Below, piece by piece: positions 16,266 to 25,146 of a stretch of DNA of 64,000 nt. Both the position numbers and the translations under genes were made by a program. The stretch's first letter is position 1. Each line of letters begins with the position of its first letter. The DNA comes from Bradyrhizobium sp. AUGA SZCCT0176 (GTDB taxonomy: Bacteria; Pseudomonadota; Alphaproteobacteria; Rhizobiales; Xanthobacteraceae). The stretch lies in NCBI RefSeq assembly GCF_018130145.1, contig NZ_JAFCMB010000002.1, forward strand, positions 639,500-703,499. The letters are read 5' to 3'. The notes beneath the pieces were generated by a model. That model was given only the letters and a program-made list of their open reading frames with translations. It was not told the DNA's origin and searched no databases.

Positions 16266-17744
16266 TTACGCCCTTGCCCGCTCGTTGCGGACGCTTTGCA
16301 GTTCCACCGGGCGGTCGGGAATCGAGATCCGGAAGGTGGCGCCGATGGTGCCTTCGACCAGATGGATATCGCCGCCATGGGCGCGAACCAGTTCGGCGGC
16401 GATGGCGAGGCCAAGCCCGCTGCCGCCGGGCCGGCCGGAGGTCTGGAAAGCCTCGAACAAATGCTCGCGCGCCCGCGCCGGCACGCCGGGGCCGGTATCG
16501 GAAACCTCGATGATCGCGACCGCGCCTTCGCGGCGGCCGGTGATGCGAATCTGCAGCGCCGCCGCATCGCCCTTCGGGCGGCTTTCGAGCGCCTGCGCGG
16601 CGTTGCGCACCAAATTGAGCAGCACGCGAAACATCTGATCGGGATCGGCGTCCACAGTGAGCCCGCGCTCGATCGCACTGACCCAGGCGATCGAGGCGTC
16701 GGCGGCAAGGCCTGCGGATTCGCGCACTTCGGCCACCACGGGCTCGACCAGCATCATGCGGCGGTCGGGGGCGGCTTCCTGCACGCGGCCATAAGAAAGG
16801 GTCGACTGGCAGAAATCGATGGCGCGCTCCAGCGATCGCATCAGTTTTGGCGCAAAGCGCTGTACCCGCGGATCGGGCACGCTGGCGAGCTGGTCGGACA
16901 ATAATTGCGACGATGCCAGCAGATTGCGCAAATCATGGTTGATCTTGGAGACCGCAAGGCCGAGTGCGGCGAGCCGGCTCTTTTGATGCAGCATCGACAC
17001 CAGGTCGCGCTGCATGTCGGACAATTCGCGCTCCACGACCCCGATCTCGTCGCCGCGCTGGCTCGGCACGATGATGCGCGCCGAACTTTCCGGGTTTTCA
17101 TGGAAACCGACCAGGTTCGCGGTCAGCCGCCGCATCGGCCGCACGAACAGATGATGCATGGCGAAATAGACCAGCGCCGCCGTCAGCATGGCGATAGCCA
17201 ATGAGACCAGGAGCGTGTTGCGCGAGAAGCGGTACATCGCCTGCCGCAGCGGCGCCTCGTCGACGACGACCTCGATGAATTGCCCGCCGCCGGGCGCAGG
17301 TCCCACCACGCGGATCACATGATTGTCGGTTGCCAGCATGGTTTCGATGGAATCGACGATGGCGGACCATACCGTGATGGTCCGCATATCGATGTCGTGG
17401 TCGATCGCCGTCGGCAAATCGGCGCTCGCGAGCAGACGGCGCTGCTGCCCCATCTTGATGGCGACCGCGCGGGCGCCGACGCTCTTCAAGATCTGCCGCG
17501 CCAGCGATTCCGGGACCATGCCCGAGGGTGCGGCGTCCAGCACCAGCGCCGCGGTGCTCGCCGCGGCAATGCGGTCGTTCAGGCGGTTGATGCGGAAATT
17601 CGCGATCGCTGGCACATAGATCATCAGGCCGGCGATCATGACGAGGGGAATGGTGAGCAGCAGCAGCTTGCCGGACAGGCCGAGCCGGCGCGGCGGCGTT
17701 GGCCGCGGCGCTTCGATGGTCGGCTGGTCGTCGGTCGCTGACAC
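16266..17744 (-). CDS. HAMP-containing sensor histidine kinase
   Basis: A 492-residue membrane sensor kinase. Transmembrane segments lie near residues 28-50 and 178-200 with a periplasmic sensor region between. A HAMP linker follows (FVRPMRRLTANL). The dimerisation/phosphoacceptor helix holds the histidine in VSKINHDLRNLLAS (about 270), and the ATPase domain has N box LVRNAAQAL, G1 SDTGPGVP and G2 GGSGLGLAIA. No response regulator gene is adjacent, so its partner is unknown. It is divergent from the rpmH operon across about 440 bases. Confidence 0.9.
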   Translation of the reverse strand: MSATDDQPTIEAPRPTPPRRLGLSGKLLLLTIPLVMIAGLMIYVPAIANFRINRLNDRIAAASTAALVLDAAPSGMVPESLARQILKSVGARAVAIKMGQQRRLLASADLPTAIDHDIDMRTITVWSAIVDSIETMLATDNHVIRVVGPAPGGGQFIEVVVDEAPLRQAMYRFSRNTLLVSLAIAMLTAALVYFAMHHLFVRPMRRLTANLVGFHENPESSARIIVPSQRGDEIGVVERELSDMQRDLVSMLHQKSRLAALGLAVSKINHDLRNLLASSQLLSDQLASVPDPRVQRFAPKLMRSLERAIDFCQSTLSYGRVQEAAPDRRMMLVEPVVAEVRESAGLAADASIAWVSAIERGLTVDADPDQMFRVLLNLVRNAAQALESRPKGDAAALQIRITGRREGAVAIIEVSDTGPGVPARAREHLFEAFQTSGRPGGSGLGLAIAAELVRAHGGDIHLVEGTIGATFRISIPDRPVELQSVRNERARA

Positions 17745-17996
17745 GAAATATCCGCCTTGATAACCTTGTTTTACGCACAGGATCGGAGCTTAAGACCGGC
17801 TTCACTGCCGCCGCCCGCACGCTGATTTGCGAGGATGCGTTCCGGCCACGGACCGGTCAAATTACCGATCGCTAATGTCGGCCGGTTCCGATGTCAGGGG
17901 CGAGTTGCCGTCCCGTCCCTAAAAACCCCGCGAAAACAATAATATTCGCCCCAATTGTGCCATTTCAAAGAAGCCCGATTGCGGCTCCGCGCAACA

Positions 17997-18025
17997 TTGA
18001 CGAAAACAGGTCGCTCCCGTATAAG
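17997..18025 (+). promoter_or_regulatory. Sigma-70-type promoter for rpmH-rnpA-yidC
   Basis: TTGACG (17997-18002), a 17-base spacer and TATAAG (18020-18025) make a near-consensus housekeeping promoter. Transcription should start near 18032, giving a leader of about 150 bases before the rpmH GTG. Confidence 0.7.
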
Positions 18026-18124
18026 CCGCGCAATTGTCCGCTATGGCCCGGTCTGACCGGGGGCGGCTCATTTGGGGCCGTCGATGGCCCGTCTTGGGCC
18101 GGCCAGCATTACCGGACTTACCAT

Positions 18125-18160
18125 CAATTCAGCGGCAGTTTGCAATTCAGCGGCAGCTTG
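18125..18160 (+). repeat. Tandem 18-bp repeat in the rpmH leader
   Basis: CAATTCAGCGGCAGTTTG is followed at once by CAATTCAGCGGCAGCTTG (17 of 18 identical). It sits 22 bases before the rpmH start and could be slippage or a control site in the leader RNA. Confidence 0.7.
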
Positions 18161-18182
18161 CCAGGTTAGCGGAGAACTACCC

Positions 18183-18317
18183 GTGAAGCGGACTTATCAA
18201 CCCAGCAAACTGGTGCGCAAGCGCCGTCACGGCTTCCGCGCCCGTCTCGCCACGACCGGCGGCCGCAAGGTTCTCGCTGCGCGCCGTGCGCGTGGCCGCA
18301 AGCGTCTGAGCGCCTGA
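18183..18317 (+). CDS. rpmH: 50S ribosomal protein L34
   Basis: A 44-residue, strongly basic ribosomal protein ([17 protein letters not shown] ... [11 protein letters not shown]) of the large subunit. Length and sequence are standard. The start is GTG at 18183 with GGAG eight bases upstream; an ATG at 18072 in the same frame would add a non-homologous extension and lies within the leader. It is first in rpmH-rnpA-yidC and driven by the promoter at 17997. Confidence 0.96.
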   Translation: MKRTYQPSKLVRKRRHGFRARLATTGGRKVLAARRARGRKRLSA

Positions 18318-18342
18318 GCCGGACGTCTCCGGAGACCTTATT

Positions 18343-18783
18343 ATGGATCGGCTAAGGCAGCGGGCGGACTTCCTCGCCGTTGCCAATGGCGCGCGAGCCA
18401 ACAGCGCCGCCTTCGTGGTGCAGGGACGCTGCCGCGACGATGATGGCCCGATCCGGATCGGTTTTACCGTTACCAAAAAGAACGGTACCGCTACCGAGCG
18501 TAATCGTATCCGGCGCAGGCTTCGCGAACTGGTGAAGCGGCTGGACGTCATACCGATGCGACCGCACCATGATTATGTGCTAGTCGGGCGGCGCGCGGCG
18601 CTGCATCGCGACTTTACGACCATGCTCGACGACCTTCGCCAGGCGCTGCTTCGTCTCGACCGGCAGCCGGCAAAAGTGGCCAAAGCGCTTCCGAGCGAAG
18701 CCGCTACCGGTTCGCGTCAAGACAACGCGTCCAAAGACACCAAAATAAAGACGACGGCGCGAGCCGGAACCCGAGTTGAATGA
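18343..18783 (+). CDS. rnpA: Ribonuclease P protein component
   Basis: A 146-residue basic protein subunit of RNase P, which binds the catalytic RNA and helps mature tRNA 5' ends. The family signature NRIRRRLRELVK is at about residues 48-59, after the RIGFTVTKKNGTA strand. The last 30 residues are a low-complexity basic tail, longer than in E. coli. The ribosome site GGAG lies 8-10 bases before the ATG. It is 25 bases downstream of rpmH, the usual arrangement. Confidence 0.95.
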   Translation: MDRLRQRADFLAVANGARANSAAFVVQGRCRDDDGPIRIGFTVTKKNGTATERNRIRRRLRELVKRLDVIPMRPHHDYVLVGRRAALHRDFTTMLDDLRQALLRLDRQPAKVAKALPSEAATGSRQDNASKDTKIKTTARAGTRVE

Positions 18784-18798
18784 CGAGACCTTGAAACG

Positions 18799-20679
18799 AT
18801 GACCGACAATCGCAACACCATCCTCGCCGTCATTCTGTCCGGCCTCGTGCTGATCGCGTGGCAATATTTCTACAACGCGCCGCAGATGGAAAAGCAGCGC
18901 CTGCAGTCGCAGACCCAGGCCGAGCTCGCAAAATCCTCGCCGCAGACAGCGCCGGGCGCTACCACCACCGCGCCGACGCCGGGTTCGGCCCCGTCCGCCA
19001 CCACGCCCGCCCAGCCGGGCGCGGCTGCGCCGGTCGTCAGCCGCGACGCCGCGATTGCCGCAACCCCCCGCGTCAAGATCGACACGCCGCGGGTGACGGG
19101 CAGCATCGCGCTGAAGGGCGCCCGCATCGACGATCTCGCATTGGTGCAATACCGCGACACCGTCGACCCCAAATCGCCTGCGATCGTGCTGTTCTCTCCG
19201 TCGAACACCGCTCATCCCTATTATGCCGAGTTCGGCTGGGTGGCGGCCGCAGGCTCGACGGCGCGGCTTCCCGACCGCGAGACGGTATGGCAGCAGGAAG
19301 GCTCCGGCGCGCTGTCGCCGACCCACCCGGTGACGCTGAAATACGACAATGGCGAAGGCCTCACCTTCCGCCGCACCATTTCGATCGACGACCGCTATCT
19401 GTTCAGCGTCAAGGACGACGTCACCAATGTCGGCACCGCGCCGGTCACGCTCTATCCGTTCGCCCTCATCTCTCGTCACGGCACGCCTGAGGTCTCGGGC
19501 TACTACATCCTGCATGAAGGCCTGATCGGCTATCTCGGCGACAAGGGCCTGCAGGAACACGGCTACAAAGCCGTCGCCGAGGCGCCGGTTCTGGGCAGTG
19601 GCGGCCGAGGCTTCGAGTTCAATGTCACCAATGGCTGGCTCGGCATCACCGACAAGTACTGGGCTGCGGCGCTGTTGCCTGACACGTCGGCGCGCCTGAA
19701 GGCCCGCTTCCTCGCCGAACCGGGCGCCAAGGTCCGTTATCAGACCGACTACCTGCAGGATCCGCAGACCGTCGCGATCGGCGGCACCGGCAGCACCAAT
19801 GCGCGGCTGTTCGCCGGCGCCAAGGAAGCCAACGTCGTCGGCATCAACTTTCCCTTCGCCGGCCACGGCGGCTACAACAAGCAGCTCGAGCTCAACCATT
19901 TCGACCTGTTGATCGACTGGGGCTGGTTCTACTTCATCACCAAGCCGATGTTCCTGGCGCTGGATTACTTCTTCCACCTGGTCGGCAATTTCGGCGTCTC
20001 GATCCTGCTGGTGACGGTGCTGGTGAAGCTGCTGTTCTTCCCGCTCGCCAACAAATCCTATGCCTCGATGGCCAAGATGAAATCGGTGCAGCCGCAACTG
20101 GCCGCACTGAAGGAGCGCTATCCCGACGACCGCCAGAAGCAGCAACAGGAGATGATGGAGATCTACAAGAAGGAGAAGATCAACCCGATCGCCGGTTGTC
20201 TTCCCGTCCTGTTGCAGATCCCGGTATTCTTCTCGCTCTACAAGGTGCTGTTCGTCACCATCGAAATGCGCCACGCGCCGTTCTACGGCTGGATCAAGGA
20301 CCTTTCGGCGCCCGATCCGACCACGATCTTCAACCTGTTCGGGCTCATCCCGTTCGATCCCATGGTGCTCGGGCCGCATGTCGGCCCGTACCTGATGCTC
20401 GGCGTCTGGCCGATCATCATGGGCATCACGATGTGGTTCCAGATGAAGCTCAACCCGACGCCGCCGGATCCGACCCAGAAGATGATCTTCGACTGGATGC
20501 CGCTGATCTTCACCTTCATGCTGGCCGGCTTCCCGGCAGGTCTCGTGATCTACTGGGCCTGGAACAACCTGCTGTCGGTGCTGCAGCAGAGCTTCATCAT
20601 GCGCAAGAACGGCGTCAAGGTGGAGTTGTTCGACAATCTCAAGGCGACGTTCGCCAAGAAGGCCGATTCAAAAACCTGA
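18799..20679 (+). CDS. yidC: Membrane protein insertase YidC
   Basis: A 626-residue inner-membrane insertase and chaperone, working alone or with SecYEG. Residues 5-22 are the N-terminal membrane anchor, followed by a Pro/Ala/Thr-rich linker (40-85), a large periplasmic beta domain (90-370) and the conserved five-helix core (from about 380, LDYFFHLVGNFGVSILLVTV, to the end). The core retains the motifs KPMFLALDYF and GCLPVLLQIPVFFSLYKVL. It is third in the rpmH operon. No yidD gene is seen between rnpA and yidC. Confidence 0.97.
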   Translation: MTDNRNTILAVILSGLVLIAWQYFYNAPQMEKQRLQSQTQAELAKSSPQTAPGATTTAPTPGSAPSATTPAQPGAAAPVVSRDAAIAATPRVKIDTPRVTGSIALKGARIDDLALVQYRDTVDPKSPAIVLFSPSNTAHPYYAEFGWVAAAGSTARLPDRETVWQQEGSGALSPTHPVTLKYDNGEGLTFRRTISIDDRYLFSVKDDVTNVGTAPVTLYPFALISRHGTPEVSGYYILHEGLIGYLGDKGLQEHGYKAVAEAPVLGSGGRGFEFNVTNGWLGITDKYWAAALLPDTSARLKARFLAEPGAKVRYQTDYLQDPQTVAIGGTGSTNARLFAGAKEANVVGINFPFAGHGGYNKQLELNHFDLLIDWGWFYFITKPMFLALDYFFHLVGNFGVSILLVTVLVKLLFFPLANKSYASMAKMKSVQPQLAALKERYPDDRQKQQQEMMEIYKKEKINPIAGCLPVLLQIPVFFSLYKVLFVTIEMRHAPFYGWIKDLSAPDPTTIFNLFGLIPFDPMVLGPHVGPYLMLGVWPIIMGITMWFQMKLNPTPPDPTQKMIFDWMPLIFTFMLAGFPAGLVIYWAWNNLLSVLQQSFIMRKNGVKVELFDNLKATFAKKADSKT

Positions 20680-20718
20680 CGACCGGCATCTGGTTGTTGG
20701 ACGCGAATATTCCCAACT

Positions 20719-20808
20719 CGTCATGCCCGGCCTTGTGCCGGGCATCCACGTCTTTGGGACCCGCGAAAAGAGAAGACGTGGATGGCCGGGACAAGCCCGG
20801 CCATGACG
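20719..20808. repeat. Palindromic intergenic element, 90 bp (CGTCATGCCCGG type)
   Basis: Two roughly 36-base arms (20719-20754 and 20773-20808) are near-complementary and each contains a smaller G+C-rich hairpin. Both ends read CGTCATG...CATGACG with an inner CATCCACGTCTT/AAGACGTGGATG. Related copies occur at 30166, 37497 and 47522. Confidence 0.88.
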
Positions 20809-20827
20809 AAGAACAGGAAACCTTCGC

Positions 20828-21478
20828 ATGACCGCGGAAACCGATGCGAAGCTGATCGAAGAGGGGCGAAAACTTTTCGCCGGCGAATGGCAGTTCGTCT
20901 GGGCCTCGCCGTCGATCGAAACGCTGCCGCCGATGGCCAGCGTGGAGGTGGCGTTTGCCGGCCGTTCCAATGTCGGCAAATCGAGCCTCATCAACGCGCT
21001 GACCGGCCGCAACGCGCTGGCGCGCACCTCGCACACGCCCGGACGCACCCAGGAACTGATCTTCTTCGAAGGCCCTGAGAACGCCGGGCTGCGCCTGGTC
21101 GACATGCCCGGCTATGGCTACGCCTCGGCGCCGAAGGCCAAGGTCGCGTCCTGGACCAAGCTGATCCATCAATTCCTGCAGGGCCGCGCCACGCTGGCGC
21201 GGGTCTATGTGCTGATCGATGCCCGCCACGGCATCAAGGACGTCGACCAGGATGTGCTGAAGACGCTCGATAAGTCGGCCGTGAGCTATCAGGTGGTGCT
21301 GACCAAGGCCGATCAGGTCAAGCGCACAGAGCTCGAAAAGCACATCGAAGAAACGACGGCAGCGCTGGCCAAACACCCCGCCGCGTTTCCGGACGTGCTG
21401 GTAACCTCCTCGCGCGATGGCAGCGGCATGCCGGAATTGCGCGCGGCGATGGTGCGCCTGCTCGGTGAGCGCAGCTGA
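20828..21478 (+). CDS. engB: Ribosome biogenesis GTP-binding protein EngB/YihA/YsxC
   Basis: A 216-residue essential-type GTPase that assists late 50S assembly. G1 is GRSNVGKSS (about residues 44-52), the switch region TPGRTQELIFFE, G3 DMPGYGYA, G4 LTKADQVKR and G5 TSSRDGSG. It is typical in length. It follows yidC after a palindromic repeat, and its stop overlaps the start of the DUF423 gene by one base. Confidence 0.95.
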   Translation: MTAETDAKLIEEGRKLFAGEWQFVWASPSIETLPPMASVEVAFAGRSNVGKSSLINALTGRNALARTSHTPGRTQELIFFEGPENAGLRLVDMPGYGYASAPKAKVASWTKLIHQFLQGRATLARVYVLIDARHGIKDVDQDVLKTLDKSAVSYQVVLTKADQVKRTELEKHIEETTAALAKHPAAFPDVLVTSSRDGSGMPELRAAMVRLLGERS

Positions 21479-21849
21479 TGTCACGCGCCTGTCGTATCCT
21501 GATCGTGCTGGCCGCCATCATGGGCGCCGATGGCGTGATACTGGCGGCGGCCTCCGCGCATCAGGCCGACGCGTCGCGGCTGGCGTCGGCGTCATCGATG
21601 CTGCTGTTCCATGCCACCGCCGTTCTCGCTGCGGTGGCGTTGGCCGAACGTGGCCTCATCCACCCCCGCATCGGCATCGTGGCCGCCTTCGGCTTCGTCA
21701 TCGCGGCCGGCCTGTTCGCCGGCGACCTGACGCTGCGGCAATATGCCGGACACGGCCTGTTTCCGATGGCAGCGCCCACGGGTGGGACATTGTTGATCGC
21801 GAGTTGGTTGGTGCTGGCCATCGCCACGGCCTGGCCACGGCGCAGCTGA
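21478..21849 (+). CDS. DUF423 family membrane protein
   Basis: A 123-residue integral membrane protein with four hydrophobic segments and the family layout (LAAIMGADGVILAAASAH ... FHATAVLAAVALAE ... FAGDLTLRQYAGHGLFPMAAPTGGTLLIASW). The first segment could also be read as an uncleaved signal. Function is unknown. The ATG overlaps the engB TGA, so translation is probably coupled. Confidence 0.8.
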   Translation: MSRACRILIVLAAIMGADGVILAAASAHQADASRLASASSMLLFHATAVLAAVALAERGLIHPRIGIVAAFGFVIAAGLFAGDLTLRQYAGHGLFPMAAPTGGTLLIASWLVLAIATAWPRRS

Positions 21850-21863
21850 GGCCGCTTCTTCTT

Positions 21864-21997
21864 CCTTCTCCCCTTGTGGGAGAAGGTGGCGCGCAAAGCG
21901 CGCCGGATGAGGGGTCGCTATCCGCGGAGACAGACCCCTCACCCGTCTCGAATGAGCTTCGCTCATTCGATCCACCCTCTCCCACAAGGGGGGAAGA
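21864..21997. repeat. Palindromic intergenic element, about 134 bp (CCTTCTCCCCTTGTGGGAG type)
   Basis: The outer arms CTCCCCTTGTGGGAGAAGG and CCCTCTCCCACAAGGGGGG flank an inner ATGAGGGGT.../...ACCCCTCA pair and a hairpin AATGAGCTTCGCTCATT. A near-identical copy lies at 32184-32317. It occupies most of the space before argB. Confidence 0.88.
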
Positions 21998-22092
21998 ATG
22001 TACGCGGAGAGGCCAATAAATCCCCACTTTGCGCCCTGCCCGCCAATCAGCTAGAACCCGGCCCGACATCTGGAAATGACGAGAGCCGCTTC

Positions 22093-22989
22093 ATGACCGA
22101 CTCGCAACATATCAGCCCGCTCGATCAGGCCCGCATCCTGTCCGAGGCGCTGCCGCACATGCAGCAATATGACGAGGAAACCATCGTCATTAAATATGGC
22201 GGCCATGCCATGGGCGCCGAGGATCTCGCCAAGGCTTTCGCCCGCGACATCGTGCTCCTGGAGCAGACCGCGATCAATCCGGTGGTCGTGCATGGCGGCG
22301 GGCCGCAGATCGCGACCATGCTGAAGCGGCTCGGCATCCAGTCCGAATTCGCCGCGGGCCTCCGTATCACCGACGCGGCGACCATCGAAATCGTCGAGAT
22401 GGTGCTGGCCGGTTCGGTCAACAAGCAACTGGTCGGTTACATCAACGAAGCCGGCGGCAAGGCCGTCGGCCTCAGCGGCAAGGACGGCAACATGGTGAAG
22501 GCGTCGAAGACGACGCGCACCATGGTCGATCCGGATTCCAACATCGAAAAGGCTGTCGATCTCGGCTTCGTCGGCGACCCCGACAAGGTTGACCTGACCT
22601 TGCTGAACCAGCTGATCGGCTATGAGCTGATCCCGGTGCTGGCGCCGCTGGCGACCTCGCATGACGGGCAGACGCTGAACGTGAACGCCGACACCTTTGC
22701 CGGCGCAGTGGCCGGCGCGCTGAAGGCAAAACGTCTGCTGCTGCTGACCGACGTTCCCGGCGTGCTCGACAAGTCCAAGAAGCTGATTCCGGAACTGTCG
22801 GTGAAGGATGCGCGCAAGCTGATCGCCGACGGCACGATTTCCGGCGGCATGATCCCCAAGGTCGAGACCTGCATCTATGCGCTCGAACAGGGCGTGCAGG
22901 GCGTCGTCATCATCGACGGCAAGACACAGCACGCCGTGCTGCTCGAATTGTTCACCAATCAAGGCACCGGCACGCTGATCCACAAGTGA
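22093..22989 (+). CDS. argB: Acetylglutamate kinase
   Basis: A 298-residue amino-acid kinase that phosphorylates N-acetyl-L-glutamate in arginine synthesis. It shows [10 protein letters not shown] near the N-terminus (about residue 32), VVHGGGPQI, the substrate loop around GLRITD, and the C-terminal [10 protein letters not shown] motif. ATG at 22093 is used; the longer in-frame start at 21874 would read through the palindromic repeat. The GTG of the next gene overlaps the stop by four bases. Confidence 0.96.
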   Translation: MTDSQHISPLDQARILSEALPHMQQYDEETIVIKYGGHAMGAEDLAKAFARDIVLLEQTAINPVVVHGGGPQIATMLKRLGIQSEFAAGLRITDAATIEIVEMVLAGSVNKQLVGYINEAGGKAVGLSGKDGNMVKASKTTRTMVDPDSNIEKAVDLGFVGDPDKVDLTLLNQLIGYELIPVLAPLATSHDGQTLNVNADTFAGAVAGALKAKRLLLLTDVPGVLDKSKKLIPELSVKDARKLIADGTISGGMIPKVETCIYALEQGVQGVVIIDGKTQHAVLLELFTNQGTGTLIHK

Positions 22990-24053
22990 CAAGCGCGATC
23001 TCCCCGCCCGCGAAGTTCACGCGCCGCTTCCGCGCCAGAATGCGGCGGTATGGGAGACGCACGATCCTGGCACTGCCGGCGGCCACGATCTCGCTGGTCG
23101 TTTCGTCGTTGCCGGCGCTGGCCGACCTGAAGCTCTGCAACCGCATGAGCTATGTGGTCGAGGCCGCGATCGGCATCGACGACAAATCGGCGACCGCCAC
23201 CCGGGGCTGGTTTCGCATCGATCCTGCCGCCTGCCGCGTCGTGCTGCAGGGCGCGCTGACCGCGGATCGCATCCTCCTCAATGCGCGCGCGCTCGGCGTC
23301 TACGGCGCCTCGCCGATCCCGCAGGGCGGCAACGACACGCTGTGCATCGCACCGGAGAACTTCATCATCGCCGCGGCACGCCAGTGCCGCACCGGACAGA
23401 CCCCGGCGCCGTTCACCCAGGTCACGCCGACGCAGACCGACGATGGCCATCTGGTGGCCTATCTGGCCGAGGGCAGCGAGTATGACGACGAACAGGCGCG
23501 CCTTGCCGGCATCCAGCGGCTGCTGGTGATCGCGGGCTATGACGCCGCTCCCATCGACGGCGTCGATGGCCCGAAGACACAAGCCGCGCTGAACGCATTC
23601 CTGAAGAATCGAGGGCTTAGCCCCGACATCGTGCAGTCGCCGAACTTCTTCACCACCATGATCGATGCGGTGCAGTCGCCGTCCGCGACGGGGCTCACCT
23701 GGTGCAACGACACGCCACACAAGATCATGGCCGCGGTCGCCACCGACGACGGCAAGGCCGTGACCAGCCGCGGCTGGTATCGGATCGATCCCGGCAAATG
23801 CCTGCATCCCGACGTGACCGGCCAGCCGAAGCAGGTGTTCAGTTTCGCCGAGGCCGTCGACGGCGAGAACCGCACGGTCAAACTGAAGGACAAGCCGCTG
23901 AACTGGGGCGGCACCAGGGAACTCTGCACCCGCGAGAGCAAATTCGAAATCAACGAACAGGGCGATTGCGGCAGCCGCGGCCTCAGCCCGATCGGCTTTG
24001 CCGTCGTCGACATGACGGGCGGCGGCAAGACGCTGCGGTTTGCGATGCCATGA
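22986..24053 (+). CDS. Exported protein with two DUF1036 domains and a peptidoglycan-binding-like linker
   Basis: A 355-residue protein with a twin-arginine-like or Sec signal ([23 protein letters not shown], cleavage near residue 46). Two copies of DUF1036 (about 48-125 and 235-350) each carry [28 protein letters not shown] and a GW(F/Y)RIDP core. Between them [19 protein letters not shown] resembles a peptidoglycan-binding_1 helix bundle. It is probably periplasmic and cell-wall associated; role unknown. Start is either GTG 22986 (overlapping argB) or ATG 23040. Confidence 0.78.
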   Translation: MTSAISPPAKFTRRFRARMRRYGRRTILALPAATISLVVSSLPALADLKLCNRMSYVVEAAIGIDDKSATATRGWFRIDPAACRVVLQGALTADRILLNARALGVYGASPIPQGGNDTLCIAPENFIIAAARQCRTGQTPAPFTQVTPTQTDDGHLVAYLAEGSEYDDEQARLAGIQRLLVIAGYDAAPIDGVDGPKTQAALNAFLKNRGLSPDIVQSPNFFTTMIDAVQSPSATGLTWCNDTPHKIMAAVATDDGKAVTSRGWYRIDPGKCLHPDVTGQPKQVFSFAEAVDGENRTVKLKDKPLNWGGTRELCTRESKFEINEQGDCGSRGLSPIGFAVVDMTGGGKTLRFAMP

Positions 24054-24070
24054 TGGGAACGCCCGCTATC

Positions 24071-24208
24071 GTCGTCCCGGCGAACGCCGGGACCCATAAC
24101 CACCGATCTGAGTTTTGGCTGATGACGGCGCCACAAGAAAAGGCAATTCACACTGTGCTCAACAAGATTCTACACGGCGTATGGGTCCCGGCGTTCGCCG
24201 GGACGACG
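24071..24208. repeat. Palindromic element upstream of the HAD gene (GTCGTCCCGGCGAACGCCGG type)
   Basis: The arms at 24071-24098 and 24180-24208 are perfect inverted copies ending in GGGACCCATA/TATGGGTCCC, each itself a small hairpin (CCCGGCGAACGCCGGG). A related element follows the HAD gene at 24935-25056. It ends 15 bases before the next ATG. Confidence 0.88.
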
Positions 24209-24222
24209 GTGGAGAGCGAGTC

Positions 24223-24915
24223 ATGACAACACCCCGCACCTTCACCCACATCGACACCTGGGTGTTCGACCTCGACAACACGCTGTACCCGCATCACGTC
24301 AATCTGTGGCAGCAGGTCGACGCCCGCATCGGCGAGTTCATCAGCACCTACCTGAAGATCTCGGCGGAAGAAGCGCGGGTGCTGCAGAAGGATTATTACC
24401 GCCGCTATGGCACCAGCATGCGCGGCATGATGACCGAGCACGGCGTGCACGCCGACGATTACCTGGCCTATGTGCACAAGATCGACCATTCGCCGCTGGA
24501 GCCGAACCCGGCGATGGGAGCTGCGATCGCCAGGCTGCCGGGGCGCAAGCTGATCCTGACCAACGGCTCGACCGACCACGCCGGCGCGGTGCTGGCGCGG
24601 CTTGGCATTGGGGATCATTTCGAGGCGGTGTTCGACATCATTGCCGCCGAGCTGGAGCCGAAGCCCGCGCTGCAGACCTACCAGAAATTCCTTAGGGTTC
24701 ACGGCGTCGATCCGCAAAAATCCGCAATGTTCGAGGATCTCGCCCGCAACCTCGTGGTGCCGCACGAGCTCGGCATGACGACGGTGCTGGTGGTGCCTGA
24801 CGGCGCCAAGGAAGTGGTCCGCGAGGACTGGGAACTGGAAGGCCGCGACGCCGCCTATGTCGATCATGTCACGGATGATTTGACGGGGTTTTTGGCGCGA
24901 CTGCCGCAGGTTTAG
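24223..24915 (+). CDS. Pyrimidine 5'-nucleotidase (HAD superfamily)
   Basis: A 230-residue HAD hydrolase that should dephosphorylate pyrimidine nucleoside monophosphates or a similar phosphomonoester. Motif I is VFDLDNTLYP (D16, D18), motif II LILTNGS, and the motif III/IV region KPALQTYQKF and MFEDLARNL. The cap region 30-105 is the SDT1/pyrimidine nucleotidase type. ATG at 24223 follows the palindromic element; a longer frame to 24115 would run through that repeat. It is flanked on both sides by repeats of the same type. Confidence 0.85.
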   Translation: MTTPRTFTHIDTWVFDLDNTLYPHHVNLWQQVDARIGEFISTYLKISAEEARVLQKDYYRRYGTSMRGMMTEHGVHADDYLAYVHKIDHSPLEPNPAMGAAIARLPGRKLILTNGSTDHAGAVLARLGIGDHFEAVFDIIAAELEPKPALQTYQKFLRVHGVDPQKSAMFEDLARNLVVPHELGMTTVLVVPDGAKEVVREDWELEGRDAAYVDHVTDDLTGFLARLPQV

Positions 24916-24934
24916 AGGTACTGTGTGTCCCCAC

Positions 24935-25056
24935 GTCGTCCCGGCGAACGCCGGGACCCATACGCCGCGGCGGATATGATGAAGCGCTGCGGGTAGATAC
25001 CTTCTTCAAATCATAGCTCCCTGTGGTTATGGGTCCCGGCTCAAGGCCGGGACGAC
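24935..25056. repeat. Palindromic element downstream of the HAD gene
   Basis: The left arm repeats the sequence seen at 24071 (GTCGTCCCGGCGAACGCCGG...), and the right arm reads ATGGGTCCCGGC...CCGGGACGAC. The arms are slightly diverged and the centre is unrelated to that of the upstream copy. Confidence 0.85.
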
Positions 25057-25146
25057 GGGAGCGCAAGCCTTGACTCTCTCCCGCCAAATCCCGAAAAAGC
25101 CTCCCAATTCACGTCACAACTGGCCCGATATCCCGAGGAAATCCCG

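Larger units (their letters stand above)
17745..18182. other. Intergenic region between sensor kinase and rpmH
   Basis: About 440 bases without a plausible gene. It holds the rpmH promoter (17997-18025), a tandem 18-bp repeat in the leader (18125-18160) and the rpmH ribosome site. Nothing clear is visible in 17745-17990 beyond the presumed kinase promoter. Confidence 0.6.

Noticed and set aside
18580..20379. Long open frame (599 codons) on the - strand opposite yidC
   Set aside because: Antisense of a well conserved gene, rich in Arg/His/Gln low-complexity sequence, with no family match; high G+C creates such frames.
21861..22092. Riboswitch or attenuator before argB
   Set aside because: The structure there is the repeat element also found at 32184 before an unrelated gene, so it is not gene-specific.
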